A stretch of 64,000 nt of DNA from Pectobacterium peruviense (GTDB lineage Bacteria > Pseudomonadota > Gammaproteobacteria > Enterobacterales > Enterobacteriaceae), in NCBI RefSeq assembly GCF_002847345.1, contig NZ_LXFV01000016.1, forward strand, positions 1-64,000. The letters run 5' to 3'. How positions within the stretch are numbered: the stretch's first letter is position 1; every line of letters begins with the position of its first letter. The position numbers and the translations under genes were made by a program. A model generated the notes under the pieces. It was not told the DNA's origin, did not search any database, and worked only from the letters and a program-made list of their open reading frames with translations. This document shows, piece by piece, positions 21,294 through 31,036 of this stretch.

Positions 21294-21310
21294 TGCACTA
21301 AATTAGTGCA
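21294..21310. promoter_or_regulatory. NtrC-like binding site upstream of glnK
   Basis: TGCACTAAATTAGTGCA is a palindrome close to the NtrC consensus TGCACC-N5-GGTGCA. It lies about 110 bases upstream of the sigma-54 element, a usual enhancer distance. A weaker half site (AGTGCA) follows near 21326. Confidence 0.75.
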
Positions 21311-21441
21311 TAGAGAGTATTTTTAGTGCAGAGCGAGTAAAAACTAGAATCACGATGCTTACTGATGGTGCGAAGCGATGCGTAGACTGTTGGTCTGCAC
21401 CATACGAGGCAGTGCAGACCGTGGCATTACCGATAATCGTG
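21311..21441. other. Region between the glnK enhancer and mdlB, with a 9-bp hairpin
   Basis: GGTCTGCAC (21392-21400) and GTGCAGACC (21412-21420) form a perfect 9-bp stem with an 11-base loop. It is 21 bases beyond the mdlB stop but lacks a T run on either strand. It may stabilise or weakly terminate mdlB mRNA, or contain a further NtrC half site. Confidence 0.45.
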
Positions 21442-23217
21442 TTATGCAGGGCAAGATTCCGTGCTGATGGCAGCGAGATCCTCTCCGGCCAGCTGTAATT
21501 GATACATTTGATAATAACGCCCCTGCTGTTGCAGCAGTTGCTCGTGCGTTCCCCGCTCAACCGTTTGCCCATGATGGAGCACCATAATCGTGTCGGCCTC
21601 AACGATAGTGGAAAGCCGATGGGCGATGATAATCAAGGTCGTCTGTTCCCTGATGATGCGCAGCGCCTTTTGCACCGCCTGCTCCGTGCCTGAGTCGATA
21701 TTCGCAGTGGCCTCATCGAGAATCAGGATTTTAGGCGTTTGCACCAAGACTCGCGCAATCGCTAACAGCTGTTTTTGTCCGGTAGACAGGTTGTTTCCTT
21801 GCTCACCGATGCGCGTATGCAATCCTTCAGGAAAATCTCGAACCAGTTCAGCAAGCTGTACCACTTCCAGCACGTGCCAGACGGCCTCTTCGCTGATATC
21901 ACGTCCCAGCGTCACATTCACAAACATCGACTCCGCCAGCACAACGGGATCCTGTTGGACCATTGCCACATTTTGGCGCAAAACGGTATGAGAGAGCGTC
22001 GATAGCGGCCGACCATCAAGCTGAATTTCACCCTCATCTGGCGCGTAATACCCCATAAGCAAGCTCGCTAGTGTACTTTTCCCACTACCGGTATGCCCGA
22101 CTAAGGCGACAAATCCGCGATCAGGTATCGTCAGAGAAATATTCTGTAGCACACGTTTTTCTGTGCCATAGGAGAAAGAGACATCGTCAATATCGACGCG
22201 CCCGGTAACCAGAGGACGCTCGTCATTGCCGTAGGTCTGCTTTTTGCCATCCATCAGTTCAAAGATACGTTCACCAGCGACGACCGCCTGCTGTAACATG
22301 GACTGCTGGGTGGTCAACTCAATCAGTGGTTCATTCAGGCGGCCAAGGTAGTTGATAAACGCGTACAGAACCCCAACGCCAACCGATCCCATCGAGCTAA
22401 AACCAAATTGCATCAACAAGCCACACAGTACCATCGCGGCAAATAAGCTCAGCAGCGGCCGCAGCAAAAAACCTTCCAGACGCAAGGCCTTCATACGCGC
22501 TTCATAATGTTTATGGCTGGCTGCACCCAACTTCTTGCCAAAGTGTGCCTGCTGGCGAAATTGCTGAATGACGCCCATGCCATTGATCACTTCGTTGAAA
22601 CCATCGTTAATGTCCGCCAGATAGCTTCGCACCTTGCGCACCGTCGGCGTACTAAAGCGATGGTATAGCACCATGACCGTTGCGACCGCGGGGAAAATCA
22701 TCAACGCGACGAGCGCCATCTGCCAGTTCAGACTGAACATCGCCACCAGCATTGCACCAACCAACGCCGCACTGCGTAATACCGTTGACACCACCATGAC
22801 GTACAGATCTCTAACTACTTCGGTGTCATTGGTGACGCGTGAAATCAACTGTCCAACAGGTTGTGTATCAAATGTGCTAAGCGGCTGACGCAACGCGGCA
22901 TCCATTACATCAATACGCAGTTGCTGAACAACACCCACAGCGACCCGATTAAACAACAGCGTCTGAAAATAGTGCAGCGAGGCTGCCAGAATTTGCAGCA
23001 GGATATAGGCCATTGCCAAGCCAGCCGCAATCGCCAGCGGAAATTGATCTTTTGCCACCAGATCGTCAATAAAATAACTGACCAAGACGGGACCAGAAAC
23101 TTCAGCGATAGCAGCAATCCACAGCATCAGGACACCCTGTAACAACGGTTTCCGCCAAGGGGAACCATAAGCTAGCAGACGTTTCAGGGTGGGCCAAAAC
23201 CGTTGAGGGCTATTCAT
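21442..23217 (-). CDS. mdlB: ABC half-transporter MdlB, permease fused to ATPase
   Basis: Inner-membrane exporter of the multidrug-like MdlAB type. Substrate unknown. The 591 residues begin [24 protein letters not shown], the family start; the open frame extends to 23328 but overlaps mdlA coding sequence. Six membrane helices precede the ATPase, which has Walker [10 protein letters not shown], signature [15 protein letters not shown], Walker [13 protein letters not shown] and the H-loop AHRLSTI. It overlaps mdlA by 8 bases, so the pair is translationally coupled and likely acts as a heterodimer. Confidence 0.94.
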   Translation of the reverse strand: MNSPQRFWPTLKRLLAYGSPWRKPLLQGVLMLWIAAIAEVSGPVLVSYFIDDLVAKDQFPLAIAAGLAMAYILLQILAASLHYFQTLLFNRVAVGVVQQLRIDVMDAALRQPLSTFDTQPVGQLISRVTNDTEVVRDLYVMVVSTVLRSAALVGAMLVAMFSLNWQMALVALMIFPAVATVMVLYHRFSTPTVRKVRSYLADINDGFNEVINGMGVIQQFRQQAHFGKKLGAASHKHYEARMKALRLEGFLLRPLLSLFAAMVLCGLLMQFGFSSMGSVGVGVLYAFINYLGRLNEPLIELTTQQSMLQQAVVAGERIFELMDGKKQTYGNDERPLVTGRVDIDDVSFSYGTEKRVLQNISLTIPDRGFVALVGHTGSGKSTLASLLMGYYAPDEGEIQLDGRPLSTLSHTVLRQNVAMVQQDPVVLAESMFVNVTLGRDISEEAVWHVLEVVQLAELVRDFPEGLHTRIGEQGNNLSTGQKQLLAIARVLVQTPKILILDEATANIDSGTEQAVQKALRIIREQTTLIIIAHRLSTIVEADTIMVLHHGQTVERGTHEQLLQQQGRYYQMYQLQLAGEDLAAISTESCPA

Positions 23218-24979
23218 TTTCCGCTCCTTCCAACTGCGGCACATCATCCAGCGCCGCCTCCAGTTGTTGATAACGGTACATATCTCGATACCAACCGGGC
23301 TCTGCTGCCAACGCTCTGTGCGTGCCACGCTGCGCTGTTTGTCCCTGTTGCAACACCACGATTTCGTTCGCTTCAGTTAGCGCGGACAGGCGATGTGCGC
23401 TGATGATCAGCGTCCGTTTCTCACCCCATGTTTTGAGATTCTGTAAAATCTGGTGCTCCGTTCGCCCATCAACCGCAGACAGCGCATCATCCAACACCAA
23501 GATCTCAGCATCTAGCAATAACGCACGCGCAATCGCAATCCGCTGTTTCTGACCGCCCGATAGCATCACACCACGCTCGCCAACCTCGGTCTGGTAGCCC
23601 TGAGGCAAACGCAGAATATCGTCATGAACACTCGCAAGCCGCGCCGCCTGTTCAACCTCTTGTTGCGTGGCATCAGGCCGCCCTAGTGCAATATTTTGCG
23701 CTACCGTGTCCGAAAACAAAAAAGGCATTTGCCCTACAACGGCAAAACGGCTCCGGAGTTCATCCAAACGAATCGTGTTCAAGGGACGATCGTGATAGCG
23801 AATCTCTCCCGGCAGAGTATCGAAATGACGTAAAATCAACGCCAGCAGCGTACTTTTCCCTGACCCTGTCGGCCCACATAACCCCAGCATATTCCCCGGC
23901 GCCAACGTAAACTGAACATGTTGTAAAGCATCACGGGTATTATCCGGGTAGCGAAATGCAGAGAGATTCACTTCCAACACGCCCCGTCCGGCAGGCAATG
24001 ACTCTTCACCGTCTTTCACCACCAGCTCTTCCGCAAGCATCTGACGAATGCGGCCATATGCCGCGCTGCCACGTTCCACAATATTAAACATCCAGGCTAG
24101 CGCCAGCATCGGCCAGATCATCAATCCCAGATACATGACAAAGCTGGTCAATAAACCCAGCGTTATCGAACCGTTAATCACCATCCAACTACCGCCACCA
24201 ATCGCCAGCAAATTTGAAAGCCCGACGGCAATATAAATTGTGGGATCGAAGCGTGCATCAACCTGAGCGACGTGCATGTTTTTAGCGCCGGCATCCGCCG
24301 CAACCTGTGCGAAACGCGAAGATTGGTAGTTTTCCAACCCAAAGGCTTTAATCATCCGAATGCTGGTTAAGCTTTCCTGCGCCTGATCGTTAAGCGAAGA
24401 AAACGCCGCCTGTGCGGATTTAAAACGGTTATGCAGTTGGGTGCCGTAGCGTTTGATGAAAAGTGCCATGACAGGCATGGGGAGCAGCGCCAGCAGGGTA
24501 AGTTCCCAGCTGATTTGAGTGCACATGACAACCAGCACAGCACAGCCCATCACCATCGAATCGACCAGCGTCAGTACGCCCTCCCCGGCGGCAAAGACTA
24601 CGCGATCGACATCGTTCGTGGCGCGCGCCATCAGATCGCCAGTACGATTGCGTTGGTAAAATGCAGGATGCTGGCGACTCAGTTGGCGGTAAAAATCCTC
24701 TCGTAACTCAACGGCCAACTGGTATGACGCCCCAAACAGGAACACGCGCCACACGTACCGCAATAGATAGACCATGACGGCGGTAAGCAGCATCACGCCA
24801 ATCCACTTCATCATTTCGGTCATCGACATGCCGTGTTGCGTCACACCATCGACAATAACGCCGACCAGTTTTGGAGGGAGTAATTGTAGAATAGCAATCG
24901 CAATCAATAGCGCGACCGCACCCAGATAGCGCCGCCATTCACGACGAAAATACCAACTCAGTTGAGCAAACAGTCTCAC
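23210..24979 (-). CDS. mdlA: ABC half-transporter MdlA, permease fused to ATPase
   Basis: Partner of MdlB. The 589 residues start [20 protein letters not shown] and have six membrane helices in the first 320 residues. The ATPase follows with Walker [10 protein letters not shown], signature [16 protein letters not shown], Walker [13 protein letters not shown] and AHRLSAL. The Walker B ends in Asp-Asp where MdlB has Asp-Glu, the pattern of a degenerate catalytic site in heterodimeric exporters. It lies 77 bases after the decR-like gene on the same strand, as in E. coli. Confidence 0.94.
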   Translation of the reverse strand: MRLFAQLSWYFRREWRRYLGAVALLIAIAILQLLPPKLVGVIVDGVTQHGMSMTEMMKWIGVMLLTAVMVYLLRYVWRVFLFGASYQLAVELREDFYRQLSRQHPAFYQRNRTGDLMARATNDVDRVVFAAGEGVLTLVDSMVMGCAVLVVMCTQISWELTLLALLPMPVMALFIKRYGTQLHNRFKSAQAAFSSLNDQAQESLTSIRMIKAFGLENYQSSRFAQVAADAGAKNMHVAQVDARFDPTIYIAVGLSNLLAIGGGSWMVINGSITLGLLTSFVMYLGLMIWPMLALAWMFNIVERGSAAYGRIRQMLAEELVVKDGEESLPAGRGVLEVNLSAFRYPDNTRDALQHVQFTLAPGNMLGLCGPTGSGKSTLLALILRHFDTLPGEIRYHDRPLNTIRLDELRSRFAVVGQMPFLFSDTVAQNIALGRPDATQQEVEQAARLASVHDDILRLPQGYQTEVGERGVMLSGGQKQRIAIARALLLDAEILVLDDALSAVDGRTEHQILQNLKTWGEKRTLIISAHRLSALTEANEIVVLQQGQTAQRGTHRALAAEPGWYRDMYRYQQLEAALDDVPQLEGAENE

Positions 24980-25056
24980 GCGGTTTTCATTCCAATAGCC
25001 AAATGGGTCATGACAGACTCAGAAAAGTGATTATTAAAAGACGGATGCAGGGTGAA

Positions 25057-25518
25057 TCACAGGGATAAAGGCAGTGCCGTGGTATGTTTGATTCGTTCCA
25101 TAGCAAAGCTAGATGTTACATCGACCAGCCCGGGAATACCATTCACTAACCGCTTATAGAAATCATCATAGCTTTTCATATCAGCGACCTGGACCTGCAT
25201 CAGGTAGTCGTATTCGCCCGCCATGCGATAAAAGGCCAGCACTTCCGGCATGTCGGACACCACGCGAGTGAAGGTCTGATACCAGTCACGATTGTGCTGC
25301 TGCGTTTTCAATAAGACAAACGCGGTTAGCCCTAATCCCAGACGTTCATTATCCAGCAGCGCCACCCGAGCCCGAATGATTCCCTCTTCTTCCAGACGCT
25401 TAAGACGTTTCCAGCACGGCGTGGATGTCAGATTAACCGCATCAGCCAGCGTCTGAAGCGAAAGCGTGCAATCCTGTTGCAACATACTCAGCAGTGTTCG
25501 ATCAATTTTATCCAGCAT
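25057..25518 (-). CDS. decR: Lrp/AsnC-family cysteine-responsive regulator DecR/CcdR
   Basis: Transcriptional activator of a cysteine-detoxifying enzyme in relatives: DecR (YbaO) in E. coli, and the homologue named CcdR in Pantoea. The 153 residues have an N-terminal winged HTH ([26 protein letters not shown]) and a C-terminal ligand-binding domain ([23 protein letters not shown]). The start [17 protein letters not shown] at 25518 is family-typical; an in-frame ATG 4 codons earlier is less likely. The divergent ccdA gene 354 bases away is the natural target. mdlA lies 77 bases downstream. Confidence 0.9.
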   Translation of the reverse strand: MLDKIDRTLLSMLQQDCTLSLQTLADAVNLTSTPCWKRLKRLEEEGIIRARVALLDNERLGLGLTAFVLLKTQQHNRDWYQTFTRVVSDMPEVLAFYRMAGEYDYLMQVQVADMKSYDDFYKRLVNGIPGLVDVTSSFAMERIKHTTALPLSL

Positions 25519-25872
25519 AGTGTTACCCAATATGTTTTACCCAACATAACGCCGATCCATAGAAAGCGTTTCCCTACTTTCCGCCATTAAGAGATAAAAG
25601 CAATGTTCTTTCCGCCCAAACGCGAGGGGATGGCATTATTGGTGCCATCAGTATAGCTGATGACCTTAATGACTTTTGCAGCAAGACCATCACCGTCACC
25701 ATGATTTTTAGGATAGCGACCCTTCCTGTATCTCGATAGTAAAAACATCCCCACATGAATCAATAAAGAGTAAATAATTCCCTTAAACTACCCATCAAGA
25801 GATAAAAAGGTAATTTTTTTATCCTGAAAACTCGTTAATCTATTCGCATAGCTATCTAACCGAGTTTTCATC
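25519..25872. promoter_or_regulatory. Divergent control region between decR and ccdA
   Basis: Two near-identical 15-base boxes, CAT(T/C)AAGAGATAAAA, lie at 25585-25599 and 25793-25807, 208 bases apart, with one mismatch. The second merges into an inverted repeat, GATAAAAA-(7 nt)-TTTTTATC, at 25801-25823, 50 bases before the ccdA start. These are candidate sites for the Lrp-type regulator, which often binds multiple spaced sites. The region also holds a 53-codon minus-strand ORF. Confidence 0.55.
25587..25748 (-). CDS. Small ORF of unknown function or gene remnant
   Basis: An unrecognised 53-codon frame on the minus strand, starting MFLLSRYRKGRYPKNHGDGD and ending LGGKNIAFIS. Codon choice is that of the neighbouring genes (GGT/GGC, ACC, AAC, ATC), and the composition is soluble and Gly/Asp/Asn-rich rather than random. 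The ATG follows GTGGGG directly, which is too close for a good ribosome binding site, so it may be the surviving 3' end of a larger lost gene. It lies between the decR-like gene and ccdA, with one of the two repeat boxes over its stop codon. Confidence 0.4.
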   Translation of the reverse strand: MFLLSRYRKGRYPKNHGDGDGLAAKVIKVISYTDGTNNAIPSRLGGKNIAFIS

Positions 25873-26949
25873 ATGACTAATGCCTGGGTTAAAAATGCCA
25901 TCAGCGCTATCGAAGCAGATTTTCAGCGTTCGGCTGATACGCATCTTATCCGCCTTACCCTGCCGGATTATCCCGGTATCTATTTTTATCTCAAAGATGA
26001 AAGCACACATCCCAGCGGTAGCCTGAAGCATCGACTGGCGCGCTCCTTGTTTCTCTACGGGCTGTGTAACGGTTGGATTAAAGAAGGCACGCCAATTATC
26101 GAAGCGTCATCTGGCAGCACCGCTGTATCAGAAGCGTATTTTGCACGCCTGCTTGGCTTACCGTTTATTGCCGTCATGCCGTCCTGCACCGCAAAGAGAA
26201 AAATAGAGCAAATCGCTTTCTATGGCGGACGCTGCCATTTTGTTGAGCAGGCGGGACAAATCTATGCCGCATCCGAACAGCTCGCGCAAGAGATGAACGG
26301 CCACTATATGGACCAGTTCACCTATGCGGAACGCGCCACTGACTGGCGTGGCAACAACAATATTGCCGACAGTATTTACCGCCAGATGGCTCGTGAACCC
26401 CATCCTGTACCAGACTACATTGTGATGAGTGCCGGTACGGGCGGCACATCAGCCACGCTCGGGCGCTACATTCGCTATCAGGGGCTGGATACGCAATTGG
26501 TCGTCGTCGATCCAGAAAACTCCGTTTTCTACGACTGCTATCAGAAACAGGATCGTTCCATCATTGGCCCGTGCGGCAGTCGGATAGAAGGTATTGGTCG
26601 CCCGCGTGCCGAGCCTTCTTTTATTCCAGGTGTTATTGATAGCATGATCAAAGTGCCGGATGCTGCCAGCATCGCAACACTGTACTGGCTGGAAAGCGTA
26701 TTAGGCCGAAAAGCGGGTGCCTCTACCGGCACGAATGTCTGGGGCATGCTGCAATTAGCCAAAGAAATGGTTAATCGTGGCCAAAAAGGTGCGATTGTGA
26801 CCCTGTTATGTGACAGCGGCGAACGTTATCTGGACACCTACTACAACAGCAGTTGGGTAGAAAAAAACATCGGCGACATTGGCCCTTACCTCAACGCCCT
26901 GAACAATCCGAAGATGTCCGCTATCATGCAGGAACCCAGCCTAGCGTGA
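25873..26949 (+). CDS. ccdA: PLP-dependent cysteine desulfhydrase, CcdA-like
   Basis: Member of the cysteine synthase/desulfhydrase fold II group. It probably degrades cysteine to pyruvate, sulfide and ammonia for detoxification, as shown for CcdA of Pantoea. The 358 residues show the PLP lysine Lys52 in HPSGSLKHR, the substrate loop SSGST at 79-83 and the phosphate-binding loop GTGGT at 188-192. The divergent Lrp-type gene supports a cysteine-inducible role. E. coli has ybaE and cof here instead. A cysteine synthase-like or other desulfhydrase activity cannot be excluded from sequence alone. Confidence 0.8.
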   Translation: MTNAWVKNAISAIEADFQRSADTHLIRLTLPDYPGIYFYLKDESTHPSGSLKHRLARSLFLYGLCNGWIKEGTPIIEASSGSTAVSEAYFARLLGLPFIAVMPSCTAKRKIEQIAFYGGRCHFVEQAGQIYAASEQLAQEMNGHYMDQFTYAERATDWRGNNNIADSIYRQMAREPHPVPDYIVMSAGTGGTSATLGRYIRYQGLDTQLVVVDPENSVFYDCYQKQDRSIIGPCGSRIEGIGRPRAEPSFIPGVIDSMIKVPDAASIATLYWLESVLGRKAGASTGTNVWGMLQLAKEMVNRGQKGAIVTLLCDSGERYLDTYYNSSWVEKNIGDIGPYLNALNNPKMSAIMQEPSLA

Positions 26950-27089
26950 GGCTGGTGTATTCAGCGCGCGGACACAGCGCTGAATACAGGCTATTTTTCA
27001 GGTAACCTGGTTTCAGGTAACATAGCAACTTTGCACCGCAGTGCGTTAGAGACGTCTTGCGGTTAACGTCGCGTTAAGGTGAATGAAGA

Positions 27090-27785
27090 ATGAAACGTGC
27101 TGTTGTCGTTTTTAGCGGTGGACAAGATTCCACAACCTGCCTGATTCAGGCTCTGCAACATTATGATGACGTCCACTGCATCACCTTCGATTACGGACAA
27201 CGCCACCGCGCGGAAATTGATGTCGCCCAAGAACTCAGCCAGAAACTGGGTGCAACGGCGCATAAGGTTCTGGATGTCGGCTTACTGAATGAACTCGCCA
27301 CCAGCAGCCTAACGCGCGACAGCATCCCGGTTCCTGATTACGACGCCAATGCACAAGGCATTCCCAACACCTTCGTTCCGGGAAGAAACATTCTTTTTCT
27401 GACTCTCGCTTCTATCTACGGCTATCAGGTTGGTGCAGAAGCCGTCATTACTGGCGTGTGTGAGACCGACTTTTCCGGTTACCCAGACTGTCGCGACGAA
27501 TTCGTAAAGGCGCTAAATCAGGCTATTGTCCTTGGTATCGCCCGCGATATCCGCTTTGAAACTCCACTAATGTGGCTCAATAAGGCCGAGACCTGGGCGC
27601 TGGCGGATTATTACCAGCAGCTCGATACCGTGCGTTACCACACGCTAACCTGCTATAACGGTATCAAGGGTGATGGATGTGGTCAGTGTGCCGCCTGCCA
27701 TTTACGCGCAAACGGACTCGAACAATATCAAAAAGACGCTGTAGCGGTCATGGCCTCACTGAAGCAGAAAGTCGGGTTACGCTGA
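27090..27785 (+). CDS. queC: 7-cyano-7-deazaguanine synthase (preQ0 synthase)
   Basis: Converts 7-carboxy-7-deazaguanine to preQ0 with ATP and ammonia, in queuosine synthesis. The 231 residues match E. coli QueC. The PP-loop [10 protein letters not shown] lies at residues 8-17, and a zinc site near the C-terminus is formed by [32 protein letters not shown] lies before the ATG. The tgt gene acting later in this pathway is at the other end of the window, unlinked. Confidence 0.96.
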   Translation: MKRAVVVFSGGQDSTTCLIQALQHYDDVHCITFDYGQRHRAEIDVAQELSQKLGATAHKVLDVGLLNELATSSLTRDSIPVPDYDANAQGIPNTFVPGRNILFLTLASIYGYQVGAEAVITGVCETDFSGYPDCRDEFVKALNQAIVLGIARDIRFETPLMWLNKAETWALADYYQQLDTVRYHTLTCYNGIKGDGCGQCAACHLRANGLEQYQKDAVAVMASLKQKVGLR

Positions 27786-27821
27786 GACTTCGGCACACAA
27801 AAATTTCACACAAAGTAAAAA

Positions 27822-27860
27822 TAGCATGCCACTTCGTACAGAAGCGGCATGTTGCTTTAT
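27822..27860. terminator. Convergent terminator between queC and fadM
   Basis: GCATGCC-A-CTTC-GTACA-GAAG-C-GGCATGT is a stem with one A/C mismatch, followed by TGCTTTAT. It lies between the queC and fadM stop codons. Confidence 0.6.
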
Positions 27861-27861
27861 G

Positions 27862-28260
27862 TTAACGACGAATCTCGTTTAAGTGTTCCAGTAACTCACC
27901 CTCAAGCGGCAGTGCTTTTTGCGTCAATAAATCAATGCAGACAAATGTCAGCGTTGCATCCGCTACATCACTTTCATCAGACACTCGGGTTATCTTCTGA
28001 CTGATCACGCCACTTTTCGTATTCATCTGAAGTAATTCACTATCAACACGCAGAACGTCACCGAGAACGGCAGGCTTGCGATAGTTGATATTGATGTTCA
28101 CTACGACGAAAGCAATGTTGTTACTCTGCATCCAGCCAAAAGCGGGCAACGTTTCCAGCCATTGCCAACGCGCCTCTTCCAAAAACTCCAGATAGCGCGC
28201 GTTATTAACGTGCTGATAAACATCAATGTGATAACCACGAACGGTAATGAAAGTCTGCAT
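27862..28260 (-). CDS. fadM: Long-chain acyl-CoA thioesterase FadM (YbaW)
   Basis: Single hotdog-fold thioesterase acting on long-chain and unsaturated acyl-CoA. The 132 residues equal the E. coli length. YQHVNNARYLEFLEEAR carries the catalytic Asp/His region, and NIAFVVVNININYRKPAVLGD is strongly conserved. I chose the ATG at 28260 (MQTFITVRGYHIDVY) because AGGAG lies 10 bases before it; the ATG at 28269 would have only one base of spacing. Confidence 0.93.
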   Translation of the reverse strand: MQTFITVRGYHIDVYQHVNNARYLEFLEEARWQWLETLPAFGWMQSNNIAFVVVNININYRKPAVLGDVLRVDSELLQMNTKSGVISQKITRVSDESDVADATLTFVCIDLLTQKALPLEGELLEHLNEIRR

Positions 28261-28382
28261 AACACTCATGCTCCTGTGACAAAACCAACAACTGGTATGA
28301 CCTGACAATTAGCCTAGCAGAGGTTCGCAGCCCCGAGGAAGTGCTCAACTGGGCTGCGACCGGTATCACAGTATTAAAAGCA

Positions 28383-28748
28383 TCACAGTTTTAAACGAGA
28401 GAGATTACGTTCAACTAATGCAGCGCCAATTCCTGGGACCTCAGTTAATTGATCGATCTGGGTAAAAGCGCCATTTTGCTCACGATAGCTAACGATCGCT
28501 TCCGCTTTTTTAAGGCCGACACCGTTCATTATTTCAGCCAAATCCGCAGCGTTCGCCGTATTAATGCTTACCTTATCCTCATCACCATCAGGAAGCGTTG
28601 CTTTTTCCGCTTTCTGATCTGCTGGCGCAGACTTCACCGCCGTCGCTGTACTGTCAGCGGCTTTAGCTGCAGCCTGGCCCAGTAATGGCAACCCAGACAA
28701 ACTCATTCCAATGATCAAACACAGTGCTTTTATTCCTGATTTTTTCAT
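28383..28748 (-). CDS. ybaV: ComEA-family helix-hairpin-helix protein YbaV
   Basis: Secreted or periplasmic DNA-binding protein related to the C-terminal half of ComEA, the DNA uptake receptor. The 121 residues start with a signal peptide (MKKSGIKALCLIIGMSLSGL to about residue 28), then an Ala/Lys linker, and two HhH motifs (VSINTANAADLAEIMNGVGL and ALVERNLSRLKL). Role in this host is unknown; DNA uptake is possible but not shown. It stands alone between fadM and ppiD. Confidence 0.87.
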   Translation of the reverse strand: MKKSGIKALCLIIGMSLSGLPLLGQAAAKAADSTATAVKSAPADQKAEKATLPDGDEDKVSINTANAADLAEIMNGVGLKKAEAIVSYREQNGAFTQIDQLTEVPGIGAALVERNLSRLKL

Positions 28749-28830
28749 GCTGTTTCCTCCTTGTGTGTGACAGCACGGCTACCTTGCCGCAGACCCATCA
28801 ACACCGCAAACAGCAGAATTTAAATGTGGA

Positions 28831-28852
28831 AAAGGCCGCGAAAGCGGCCTTT
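28831..28852 (-). terminator. Terminator of ppiD
   Basis: AAAGGCCGC-GAAA-GCGGCCTTT is a perfect 9-bp stem, 35 bases past the ppiD stop. The T run on the minus strand is short (TTTTCC). Confidence 0.7.
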
Positions 28853-28886
28853 AGTTGTTGCAACGATTTGCAAATTTTTGCGGAGC

Positions 28887-30767
28887 TTATTGCTGTTCCT
28901 GCGCCGCATTGCCTATCTTGATTTTCGCTTCACTACGCAAGCTGGACAGCAGAGAATCAAACAGCGCGCCCAGAGAACCTTGCTGAACCTGGCTGGCAAA
29001 CTGTGTTTTCTGCTCATCGCTTAGCTGATGTGGCGTCACGCTATCCAGCGCAGCCAGCACGATGTTACCCGCCTGATCCTGAGTAATCGCATAGGACGGC
29101 TTATCTTTTTGTGGATGCGGCATAGCAAAAATCGCCTCAGCCGTTGCATCACCTTGAGAGATAGAAGACATCGTTTTTGCTTCACCAAAGCTCAACCCGG
29201 CAGCTTTAAGCGCGTCATCTTTGCCTTGCTTCAGCTCAGCCAGAATTTTTTCAGCGTCCACGCGAGCCTGCTGTTCAGCCTTCTGACGCTTCAACGCCTC
29301 TACGATCTCGGTACGAACCTGATCCAAAGGGCGAGTGCTTTCAGGCTTGTGCTCAGAGATACGCAGAACAAAAGCACGGTCACCGTCAACGTTAATCACA
29401 TCAGAGTTGTTGCCCGCAGCACCGTTCTCACCCAGCAACGCACCGCTAAAGATAGCCTGCGTTACCGGTTGGAAGTTCAGCGCGGCTGGAACCTTCTCAC
29501 GCGTGAACCAGTCTGTCTGCGTTGCTTTCACGCCGGCCGCTTCTTCTGCTGAAGCCAGAGATTCGTTGTCATTGCTTGCCGCTTCGCTGGTTTTTTGTTG
29601 CAGCGCATAGTAACCATCCTGCGCTTTCTCGTGCTTCACTTTCTCAGCAATCTCGGCACGCACTTCGCTCAACGGTTTGACCTGCTGTGGCTGAACATCA
29701 TCCAGACGCACAATCAAATAACCAACAGATGATTTAATCGCTGCGGAAACCTGACCTTTCTCCGTCAGTTTTGCCTGCTTAAGCTCATCAATCATGCTGT
29801 TTTCGTCCATCCATCCCAGATCGCCACCGTTGCGACGTGAGATGATGTCCGTTGATTTTTCTTTCGCTAACGCAGCGAAGTCGACGCCTTGCTTAAGCGA
29901 ATCCAGAACAGATGCTGCATCGGCCTCATTCTTCACCTGAATAACGCTGAATTTTTTGCGTTCAGGTTGGGAATAGTCGTTCTTATTCTGTTCGTAGAAA
30001 TCGTTGATAGCCGCATCGTCCACTTTCACGCTATCCATGATGCTTGCTGCATCCAGCGTGATATAGCTGACTTTGAATTCTTCTGGTGCGATGAAATTCC
30101 CTTTGTTCTGGTCGTAATAGCCCTGAACTTCATCGTCAGCAACCGCTTGAGCTTTTGCCTTGGCAGCAATATCAATGGTTGCCACACGAACAACGCGATC
30201 CTGCGCAGCCAGTTTCACCAGATTATCGATCTCCTGCGGCAGCAGGAACGATGTATTGCCAAAACCGCGAATCAGCTGTTGTGAAGTCAGTTGCTTACGC
30301 AGCATCTGAGCATACATATCCGGCGTTACGCCCAGTCGACGAACCTGATCCAGATACTTTTCATTATCAAAACGGTTATTTGTCTGAAACGCGGGAACGT
30401 CAAAGATCGCCTGTTTGATTTGCGCATCACTGATGTTTAGTCCCAGCTTGTTGGCATACTGATCCAACAAGGTTTCATCAATGAGTTGGGAGAGTGCCTG
30501 CCTACGCAACTGCTGCATGTAACCGTCATTACTCGCCAGGAGAGAGAAATTCTCACCCAGGGTTTCCTGCTGACGACTGCGTTCGTTTTGTACCGCCTGC
30601 TCAAGCTGTGCACGGGTAATTTCCTGCCCGTTCACCTTTGCAGCGTAATCTCCTGAACCACCAATAAGATAATCACCAACGCCGGTTAAAACGAATGATG
30701 CGATGATCAAAGCAAGAATAATTTTGAGCACGACGTTATTCGCGGCCGTACGTAAATTGTCCATCAT
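28887..30767 (-). CDS. ppiD: Periplasmic folding chaperone PpiD
   Basis: Inner-membrane-anchored SurA-like chaperone near the SecYEG exit, assisting newly secreted proteins. The 626 residues (E. coli 623) start MMDNLRTAANNVVLKIILAL; residues 15-35 are the single membrane anchor, and the rest is periplasmic. A parvulin domain lies around residues 265-355 (SVIQVKNEADAASVLDSLKQG, RRNGGDLGWM). The N-terminal chaperone helices contain LDQYANKLGLNISDAQIKQA. I used the start at 30767; the open frame runs further upstream without family similarity. Confidence 0.94.
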   Translation of the reverse strand: MMDNLRTAANNVVLKIILALIIASFVLTGVGDYLIGGSGDYAAKVNGQEITRAQLEQAVQNERSRQQETLGENFSLLASNDGYMQQLRRQALSQLIDETLLDQYANKLGLNISDAQIKQAIFDVPAFQTNNRFDNEKYLDQVRRLGVTPDMYAQMLRKQLTSQQLIRGFGNTSFLLPQEIDNLVKLAAQDRVVRVATIDIAAKAKAQAVADDEVQGYYDQNKGNFIAPEEFKVSYITLDAASIMDSVKVDDAAINDFYEQNKNDYSQPERKKFSVIQVKNEADAASVLDSLKQGVDFAALAKEKSTDIISRRNGGDLGWMDENSMIDELKQAKLTEKGQVSAAIKSSVGYLIVRLDDVQPQQVKPLSEVRAEIAEKVKHEKAQDGYYALQQKTSEAASNDNESLASAEEAAGVKATQTDWFTREKVPAALNFQPVTQAIFSGALLGENGAAGNNSDVINVDGDRAFVLRISEHKPESTRPLDQVRTEIVEALKRQKAEQQARVDAEKILAELKQGKDDALKAAGLSFGEAKTMSSISQGDATAEAIFAMPHPQKDKPSYAITQDQAGNIVLAALDSVTPHQLSDEQKTQFASQVQQGSLGALFDSLLSSLRSEAKIKIGNAAQEQQ

Positions 30768-30920
30768 AATGTGACAACACTCCGCTGTAGAATGGATAAA
30801 ACTCCCTGCGCTGGCCGGAGCCATGCATCCTTGCGACTGCTATAGCCCAATACAAGGCTAGGGCGCACTTAAGCTTATTGCCCGCCACGTTCTGTCGAGT
30901 GTCGGGAATGTATAGTCCTG

Positions 30921-30953
30921 ATAAATAAAAGGCACATCATAAAATGATGCGCC
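30921..30953 (-). terminator. Terminator of hupB
   Basis: On the minus strand GGCGCATCAT-TTT-ATGATGTGCC (one G-U pair) is followed by TTTTATTTAT. It lies about 85 bases past the hupB stop. Confidence 0.72.
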
Positions 30954-31036
30954 TCGTATCTTACCCTACCAATATCATTGCGTCAGGTATTGTTTGGCAC
31001 CCGAAGTGGTTATCAGCCAAACCTGTGACGTAATAA

